Source of the DNA: Lachnospiraceae bacterium
GTDB taxonomy: Bacteria > Bacillota > Clostridia > Lachnospirales > Lachnospiraceae
Direction of reading: 5' to 3'
Length of the DNA: 11,253 nt
Assembly: GCA_015258095.1 (NCBI GenBank)
Contig: JABZIV010000049.1
Coordinates: 1-11,253, forward strand
Shown here in pieces: positions 7,131 to 11,253 of the stretch. A program made the position numbers and the translations under genes. The notes beneath the pieces were generated by a model that was given only the letters and a program-made list of their open reading frames with translations, ran no database searches and was not told the DNA's origin. Each line of letters begins with the position of its first letter. Position 1 is the first letter of the stretch.

Positions 7131-7917
7131 TTTAAAGAATCTTGAGAAGACCTTTAATCCGCATACCGTTCATGAGAAAAAAGCTCTGCAAAACGTTTCC
7201 CTTCACCTGGAAAAGGGAGATTTTGCAACAATTGTGGGGAGTAATGGAGCAGGGAAGTCTACCTTATTCAATGCCATTTCCGGATCCTTCCTTTTAGACC
7301 GGGGGAGTGTCGTCCTGGATGGGCAGGATATTACCTTTCTACAGGAGCATAAACGGAGTGCTTTTATCGGACGTCTTTTTCAGGATCCGTTGATGGGGAC
7401 GGCGCCTCACATGAGCATTGAAGAGAATCTGTCCGTGTCCTATATTCGGGCGAGCGGACTGTCTCTGTTTTCCAGGGTGGGAAAGAAGGAAAAAGCGTAT
7501 TTTAGAGAGCAGTTAAGTCTTCTTGGCATGGGATTGGAAGACCGTCTTTCTCACCCGGTCGGTTTACTTTCCGGCGGACAAAGACAGGCCCTGACCCTTC
7601 TTATGGCAACGATGGTTACACCGAAGATTCTCCTTCTCGATGAGCATACTGCGGCACTTGACCCGGGAACGGCGGAGAAGGTTCTTTCGCTTACAAAGAG
7701 TATTGTGCGAGAGAGACAGATTACCTGCCTTATGATTACCCACAATATGCATCAGGCCTTGGAACTGGGCAACAGAACCCTGATGATGGATAGCGGAAAG
7801 ATTGTGCTGGATCTTTCCGGAGCGGAGAGGGAGCATCTTACGGTAGAAGATCTTTTGCAACTCTTTTCCGAAAAGGCGGGGAAAGTTTTGGACAACGACC
7901 GGATACTGCTGTCCTAG
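7123..7917 (+). CDS. ABC transporter ATP-binding protein (COG1101 type)
   Basis: This 264-residue cytosolic ATPase powers the importer made with the two preceding genes. All nucleotide-binding motifs are intact: Walker A GSNGAGKST (39-47), Q-loop Gln 87, signature LSGGQ (149-153), Walker B ILLLDE (169-174) with catalytic E174, D-loop ALD (178-180) and switch His 207 (MITHNM). The phrase LLLDEHTAALDP is typical of this subfamily. I chose the ATG at 7123 because GGGGGA directly precedes it. An in-frame ATG at 7099 lies deeper in the permease gene and lacks a ribosome binding site. The start overlaps the permease stop by 8 bases. It is probably the last gene of the importer unit; a hairpin and a -10-like element follow. 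Confidence 0.93.
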   Translation: MLDLKNLEKTFNPHTVHEKKALQNVSLHLEKGDFATIVGSNGAGKSTLFNAISGSFLLDRGSVVLDGQDITFLQEHKRSAFIGRLFQDPLMGTAPHMSIEENLSVSYIRASGLSLFSRVGKKEKAYFREQLSLLGMGLEDRLSHPVGLLSGGQRQALTLLMATMVTPKILLLDEHTAALDPGTAEKVLSLTKSIVRERQITCLMITHNMHQALELGNRTLMMDSGKIVLDLSGAEREHLTVEDLLQLFSEKAGKVLDNDRILLS

Positions 7918-7918
7918 C

Positions 7919-7954
7919 GTGGAGAAGCATTTTCAAAATCCGCTTTCCTTCCAC
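7919..7954 (+). other. imperfect hairpin after the ABC importer genes
   Basis: GTGGA (7919-7923) can pair with TCCAC (7950-7954), AAGC (7925-7928) with GCTT (7942-7945), and ATTTT with AAAAT (7929-7939) at the tip. No T-run follows, so it is not a standard intrinsic terminator. It may stabilise the upstream mRNA, or it may be chance. Confidence 0.35.
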
Positions 7955-7973
7955 CGTGGAGTCATCTTATAAT
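7945..7973 (+). promoter_or_regulatory. weak promoter candidate before the kinase-like gene
   Basis: A perfect TATAAT (7968-7973) stands 31 bases before the ATG at 8005. The hexamer 17 bases upstream (TTCCTT) is a poor -35 and no TG extension is present. It could start a kinase/aroA transcript apart from the ABC operon, leaving a leader of about 25 bases. Confidence 0.3.
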
Positions 7974-8004
7974 AAGAAGCAGGCGAAGAGATTAGGAGGC
8001 AAAT

Positions 8005-8640
8005 ATGCTTACAAAAAAAGTGGTCATTACCATAGGACGGCAGTATGGTTCGGGCGGAAGAACAGTAGGAAAGAGTCTTGCGGCATCTCTCGGGATTCCT
8101 TTTTATGATGAAGAAATTTTACGCATTACATCGGAGAAAACCGCGATAGGAGAGCAGTATTTTCGTTTGGCGGATGAAAAGGCGGGAAGTAATATTCTGT
8201 ATAAGATTGTTGATTCCCTGAAACCGAGACTGGGTAAGCCGAGTCTTGAAGAAGATATCGTGAGTCCGGAGAATCTCTTCCGTTTTCAAAGCCAGGTTGT
8301 GGTGGAACTTGCGGAGCAGGAGAGCTGTATTATTGCCGGGCGCTGCGCCAATGTGATTTTAAGGGAAGCCGGAAAGGCACATATTGATTTCTTTGTCTAT
8401 GCCGATATGGAGAAACGAATCGAAAGAACCATGGATTATTGCAAGGTGGATGAAGAAGAGGCGAAGAGACGGATTAAGAAAATCGATCGGGAACGAAGAG
8501 AGTATCATAAGTATTACACCGGAGAAGACTGGATGAAGGTGGATAACTATGATTTGATGATCAATGCTTCTCGTATTGATTACAGCGAGATGGAAGTGCT
8601 TATGCGGAGCTACCTGGAGATGAAAGGATATTTGGATTAG
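8005..8640 (+). CDS. cytidylate kinase-like family protein
   Basis: This 211-residue cytosolic P-loop protein belongs to the cytidylate-kinase-like family (PF13189). The N-terminal strand VVITI leads into GRQYGSGGRTVG (11-22), where the usual Walker Lys is Arg, as is common in this family, followed by GIPFYDEEIL (30-39). The middle carries the second-strand motif CIIAGRCANVIL (108-119) and the FFVYADMEKRIERTM stretch (129-143). The basic lid-like segment AKRRIKKIDRERREYHKYY (153-171) would close over ATP. True CMP kinases use CMP or dCMP, but for this family the substrate is generally not known, so I do not assign one. AGGAGG at 7994-7999 lies 5 bases before the ATG. aroA follows 41 bases downstream on the same strand, so the two may share a transcript. 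Confidence 0.88.
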   Translation: MLTKKVVITIGRQYGSGGRTVGKSLAASLGIPFYDEEILRITSEKTAIGEQYFRLADEKAGSNILYKIVDSLKPRLGKPSLEEDIVSPENLFRFQSQVVVELAEQESCIIAGRCANVILREAGKAHIDFFVYADMEKRIERTMDYCKVDEEEAKRRIKKIDRERREYHKYYTGEDWMKVDNYDLMINASRIDYSEMEVLMRSYLEMKGYLD

Positions 8641-8668
8641 CGCTTTCCGCATGAAAGTGCGATGAGAA

Positions 8669-8693
8669 ATGAAGGTGGAAAATGAAGGTAGAA
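8669..8693 (+). repeat. 13-base tandem duplication spanning the aroA start
   Basis: ATGAAGGTGGAA (8669-8680) is repeated as ATGAAGGTAGAA (8682-8693), one mismatch in 12 at a period of 13 bases. The second copy holds the aroA start codon. The first copy's ATG is out of frame and opens a reading frame of only about 25 codons. The GGTGG of the first copy doubles as the weak aroA ribosome binding site. Confidence 0.6.
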
Positions 8694-10019
8694 CTGTATG
8701 GTGCGGGAAAAGTTTTAAAAGGCGTGCTGCGCGTTCCCGGAGATAAGAGTATTTCTCATAGAGCCATTATGTTTTCCGCACTTGCAGAAGGCTCCACCGT
8801 CATTGAAGGCTTTCTTCCCTCCGCAGATTGTCTATCGACCATGGCCGTTTTTCAGTCTCTCGGTGTTTCTATAGAAAGAGAGGGAGAGCGGTTACGGGTT
8901 TTCGGAAAAGGACTTCGAGGACTTCAGGAAGCGAAGGGAGCGCTGGATTGCGGAAATTCCGGCACGACGATGCGTCTCATGACGGGGATTCTTTCCGGGC
9001 AGCCTTTTCCCTCCGTTTTGACGGGGGACGAGAGTCTTTGTCGGCGTCCCATGGAGCGGGTGAGGAAGCCCTTGCTGGAAATGGGGGCGGAGATTCATAC
9101 GGAAGGAGAGCGGCAGACGGCACCGCTATATATTTATCCTGCCAAGCTGCATGCCTGTTCTTACGAGAGTCCGATTGCCTCTGCACAGGTAAAGTCGGCG
9201 GTTCTTCTGGCAGCCCTTTCCACAGAAGGGGAAACGGTCTATACGGAACCTTCTCTTTCCCGAGATCATACGGAGAGGATGCTTTCCGTTATGGGAGCGG
9301 ATATTCGGACGACAATCGAAGCAGGGGGAAAGGCGAGGATACGAATCAAGGGAGGAGCCACTCTGCGTCCCTTTTCCGGCGTATTTACCGTACCGGGAGA
9401 TATCTCTTCCGCAGCTTACTTCATGGCGGCGGTTTTTTTCCTTCCGGGGTCGGAACTGCTCCTACAGAATGTCGGTTTAAATCCATCCAGAACGGGCATT
9501 TTAGAGGTTTTATCCCGTATGGGTGCGGAATATGAGATTCGGAATCGAAGGGTCACGGGCGGAGAGGAGACGGGAGATCTCTTTCTTCGCTTCGGGAACT
9601 TGCACGGGACGGAAATCAGCGGTGCAATTATTCCGAGGCTGATCGATGAACTGCCCATCCTTGCGATTCTTGGCGTGATTGCCGAGGGAGAGACCGTCAT
9701 TAAAGATGCGGCGGAGCTGAAAGTGAAGGAGTCCAATCGGATTCGTGCAGTGGTAGAGAATCTACAGTCGCTCGGAATTTCGGCTTTTGAAACGGAAGAC
9801 GGCATGCGAATCCGGGGAAAAGGAGGCATTTTCCCCCTGACCGGAAAGAAAGTTTCTTCTTATAAGGACCATCGTATTGCGATGAGTTTTTCGATTCTGG
9901 GTCTTCTTTGTGATAAGACAGATCCGATGGAAATCGAGGATGCGGAATGCGTTTCCATTTCCTATCCTACGTTTTTTGAAGATTTAGAAAAATTACTTGA
10001 CGGAAATACAGTGCTATGA
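8682..10019 (+). CDS. aroA: 3-phosphoshikimate 1-carboxyvinyltransferase (EPSP synthase)
   Basis: This 445-residue cytosolic enzyme transfers enolpyruvyl from phosphoenolpyruvate to shikimate-3-phosphate, the sixth step towards chorismate. Conserved sites are intact: GDKSISHR (20-27, with K22, S23, R27), DCGNSGTTMRLM (89-100), TGDESLCRRPMERV (114-127), SAQVKSA (167-173), SRDHTERM (193-200), VPGDISSAA (237-245), IDELPILAI (321-329, catalytic Asp D322), ELKVKESNRI (345-354, with E350) and KDHRIAMSF (395-403). GNSGTTMR and RPMERV resemble the Bacillus-type enzyme more than the E. coli type. I would not infer glyphosate response from this alone. Length is normal for the family. The ribosome binding site is weak (GGTGG) and lies in the upstream copy of a 13-base duplication. 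The C-terminal codons overlap a candidate promoter for the downstream tRNA gene. Confidence 0.97.
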   Translation: MKVELYGAGKVLKGVLRVPGDKSISHRAIMFSALAEGSTVIEGFLPSADCLSTMAVFQSLGVSIEREGERLRVFGKGLRGLQEAKGALDCGNSGTTMRLMTGILSGQPFPSVLTGDESLCRRPMERVRKPLLEMGAEIHTEGERQTAPLYIYPAKLHACSYESPIASAQVKSAVLLAALSTEGETVYTEPSLSRDHTERMLSVMGADIRTTIEAGGKARIRIKGGATLRPFSGVFTVPGDISSAAYFMAAVFFLPGSELLLQNVGLNPSRTGILEVLSRMGAEYEIRNRRVTGGEETGDLFLRFGNLHGTEISGAIIPRLIDELPILAILGVIAEGETVIKDAAELKVKESNRIRAVVENLQSLGISAFETEDGMRIRGKGGIFPLTGKKVSSYKDHRIAMSFSILGLLCDKTDPMEIEDAECVSISYPTFFEDLEKLLDGNTVL

Positions 10020-10025
10020 TAGACT
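9997..10025 (+). promoter_or_regulatory. probable tRNA-Glu promoter overlapping the aroA 3' end
   Basis: TTGACG (9997-10002) and TAGACT (10020-10025) stand 17 bases apart, and TGA directly before the -10 gives an extended element. A second possible -10, TATGAT (10015-10020) with TGC before it, lies 12 bases from the same TTGACG, too close to share it. Either would start transcription 20-27 bases before the tRNA. Confidence 0.5.
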
Positions 10026-10029
10026 TCCT

Positions 10030-10050
10030 AAGTCGATTGCGCATCGACTT
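10030..10050 (+). other. perfect 8-bp hairpin just upstream of the tRNA
   Basis: AAGTCGAT (10030-10037) pairs with ATCGACTT (10043-10050) around the loop TGCGC. There is no T-run after it, so it is unlikely to be a complete intrinsic terminator for aroA. It ends 2 bases before the tRNA 5' end. With one bulged A, CCT (10027-10029) could pair on into AGG (10052-10054), reaching the first two tRNA bases. Confidence 0.6.
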
Positions 10051-10052
10051 AA

Positions 10053-10124
10053 GGCGAATTGGTCAAGCGGTTAAGACGCAGCCCTCTCACGGCTGAATCC
10101 CGGGTTCGATTCCCGGATTCGTCA
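10053..10124 (+). tRNA. tRNA-Glu (anticodon CTC)
   Basis: The 72-base gene folds as a standard cloverleaf. The acceptor stem is GGCGAAT with ATTCGTC (one G-T pair). The D arm is closed by GTC/GAC with a GCGGTTAA-type loop. The anticodon stem CAGCC/GGCTG carries the loop CTCTCAC, giving CTC at 10086-10088. The T arm is CCGGG/CCCGG with loop TTCGATT. The discriminator is A and no CCA is encoded, so it must be added after transcription. CTC reads GAG codons. Confidence 0.95.
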
Positions 10125-10125
10125 T

Positions 10126-10152
10126 ATCCCGAGCGATGCTCGGGATTTTTTT
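10126..10152 (+). terminator. intrinsic terminator after tRNA-Glu
   Basis: ATCCCGAGC (10126-10134) pairs perfectly with GCTCGGGAT (10138-10146) around a 3-base loop GAT, followed by seven T bases (10146-10152). The GC-rich stem and T-run are textbook for Rho-independent termination. It begins one base after the tRNA. Confidence 0.93.
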
Positions 10153-10175
10153 GTATAAAAATTCGGAGGATTGTA

Positions 10176-10790
10176 ATGGTTTCTTATAAAAATATTTTGT
10201 TCGATATGGGAAATGTTCTGATAAGCTATGACCCGGAGCTGGTTATACGACATTATACTTCGGTAGAAGAAGAAATTTATATCCTGAAGAATGTTGTTTT
10301 TCTTTCCGGAGAGTGGGTGATGCTGGATGCCGGACTGATTACGGAGGAGGAAGCGGAAAGGCGATGGATGGAGAGACTGCCGTCGGAGAGATTACGGGAA
10401 ATTACCCATCTATCTTTTCGGGATTGGCACCTTTATAATATGAAACAGATTCCCGGGGCGGCAGAGAATATCCGTGCTTTAAAGGCAGCGGGAAAAGCGA
10501 TCTATTTACTTTCCAACGCCTCTTTACGCCTGAGTCGGATTTATAAGGAAATTATTCCGGCTGTGGAATGCTTTTCGGGTATCTTTTATTCTGCAGAGCA
10601 CCGTTGTTTGAAACCGCAAGACATTATCTATACCCGCTTTTTAGAGACATTTCAGCTTGAACCGTCCAGTTGCTTCTTTATTGATGATCTTCCGGAGAAT
10701 ATCGAAGCGGCAAAGGCCTCGGGGATAGACGGGGCGGTCATGCAAAGTAAGACTGCGGAAGAGACGGCGAAAATTCTCGGATTGTCCTAG
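10176..10790 (+). CDS. HAD superfamily (subfamily IA, YihX-like) hydrolase
   Basis: This 204-residue cytosolic protein is a probable phosphatase acting on a small phosphorylated metabolite. Motif I is ILFDMGNVL (7-15): D10 is the expected nucleophile, and the usual second Asp is Gly, as in YihX-type enzymes (FDLGNV). Motif II is LLSNAS (111-116), motif III includes K146 (CLKPQDIIY), and motif IV is FFIDDLPENIEAA (167-179) with D170 and D171 for Mg2+. The segment between motifs I and II (about 20-95) would form the helical cap. I placed the start at 10176, 6 bases after GGAGG (10165-10169). The longer reading frame from 10059 runs through the tRNA and terminator and is not credible. Substrate unknown; YihX of E. 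coli acts on glucose-1-phosphate, but that need not hold here. pgeF follows 46 bases on. Confidence 0.88.
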   Translation: MVSYKNILFDMGNVLISYDPELVIRHYTSVEEEIYILKNVVFLSGEWVMLDAGLITEEEAERRWMERLPSERLREITHLSFRDWHLYNMKQIPGAAENIRALKAAGKAIYLLSNASLRLSRIYKEIIPAVECFSGIFYSAEHRCLKPQDIIYTRFLETFQLEPSSCFFIDDLPENIEAAKASGIDGAVMQSKTAEETAKILGLS

Positions 10791-10836
10791 ATAGAAGCGA
10801 TTGGAATGTATTTCGCATAAAAGAACAGGAGTGAAG

Positions 10837-11253
10837 TTGAAGACAGTTTTTCCGATAAAAGAATATCATGTCGAGGGACGAAAGATTCCCCTTGTGGAGT
10901 CTCCCCTTCTGGAAGGAATAGAAGGACTCCGACACGGTTTTTCCACGAGGCTCGGCGGAGTTTCCGAACAGCATCTTTCCGCTCTGAATCTGGGTTTTTC
11001 TTTAGGGGACGAAAAGGAAAGGGTGATTGAAAATTATCGCCTTCTTGCGGGAGCTTTGGGAGTGAGCGCAGAAGATTTTGTTTTATCAAAGCAAAGTCAT
11101 AGTGTCCATGTTTTGCAGGTCGGAAAGAAGGACAGAGGGAAGGGCATCTTTTCGGAAAGAGATTATCAGGATGTCGACGGGATGATTACGGAGGAAGAGG
11201 ATGTGGTGCTTTCCGTTTTCTCAGCGGACTGCGTCCCGATTCTGCTCTATGAT
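10837..11253 (+). CDS. pgeF: peptidoglycan editing factor PgeF (YfiH/laccase-domain), N-terminal part
   Basis: The first 139 residues of a roughly 270-residue protein are visible; the rest lies beyond the window. The laccase-domain (DUF152) landmarks are clear: LRHGFSTRLGGVS (31-43), LNLGFSLGD (50-58), SKQSHSVHV (84-92) with metal-ligand His 88, DGMIT (114-118) and SADCVPILLYD (129-139) with Cys 132. A further His ligand should follow just past the edge. PgeF in E. coli removes wrongly built peptidoglycan precursors; relatives act on purine nucleosides. No ATG fits. I chose TTG at 10837, 5 bases after AGGAG (10827-10831); the in-frame GTG at 10831 overlaps that site. It probably shares a transcript with the HAD gene. 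Confidence 0.9.
   Translation, partial: MKTVFPIKEYHVEGRKIPLVESPLLEGIEGLRHGFSTRLGGVSEQHLSALNLGFSLGDEKERVIENYRLLAGALGVSAEDFVLSKQSHSVHVLQVGKKDRGKGIFSERDYQDVDGMITEEEDVVLSVFSADCVPILLYD

Noticed and set aside
8828..9535. 235-codon plus-strand frame inside aroA
   Set aside because: Overlaps conserved EPSP synthase blocks in another frame; the Gly/Arg/Ser-rich product has no domain signs.
10154..10159. TATAAA as a -10 for the HAD gene
   Set aside because: No -35 at a suitable distance, and the implied start would fall on the ribosome binding site.
10059..10175. N-terminal extension of the HAD protein
   Set aside because: It would translate through tRNA-Glu and its terminator; a proper ribosome binding site and family-like N-terminus occur at 10176.
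1..11253. CRISPR array, insertion sequence, phage or defence genes
   Set aside because: No regular spaced repeats, transposase, integrase or toxin-antitoxin-like gene could be found in any frame.

Overview
The window looks like a chromosomal segment of a moderate-GC, Gram-positive anaerobe of the class Clostridia; a Lachnospiraceae-like host is my guess. The basis is a very large activase-type Fe-S protein typical of strict anaerobes, a Cys-anchored lipoprotein, strong AGGAGG-type ribosome binding sites, a Bacillus-like EPSP synthase, and a tRNA gene with no encoded CCA. I see no phage, insertion sequence or CRISPR signal. The layout is ordinary core and accessory metabolism, not an island.

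Left part (1-4727, minus strand): a two-gene unit. A 1465-residue protein carries two 2-hydroxyacyl-CoA dehydratase activase (BadF/BcrA-type ATPase) modules fused to a long Cys-rich DUF2229/HGD-D-like part. It is followed at once by deoC (deoxyribose-phosphate aldolase), which runs off the window edge. The deoC ribosome binding site overlaps the activase stop codon.

Middle (4728-5063): a 336-base divergent intergenic region. It has one candidate promoter for each direction, built around nearly the same 14-mer, plus cre-like sequences, short direct repeats and an 11-codon micro-ORF.

Right part (5064-11253, plus strand): an ABC importer operon encoding a lipoprotein binding protein, a permease and an ATPase. 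These belong to the COG2984/COG4120/COG1101 class, which includes TrpXYZ-type transporters. A cytidylate-kinase-like P-loop protein and aroA (EPSP synthase, shikimate pathway) follow. Next come tRNA-Glu(CTC) with its own probable promoter and a strong terminator, a HAD-family phosphatase, and the start of pgeF (peptidoglycan editing factor), cut by the window edge.

How they may work together: aroA makes the chorismate precursor for aromatic amino acids. The upstream ABC importer belongs to a class in which tryptophan uptake is known, so a link to aromatic metabolism is possible but not shown by the sequence. The activase fusion is the least understood protein here and the best lead for new biochemistry. 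I found no clear multi-gene undescribed system such as a defence island, biosynthetic cluster or retroelement.
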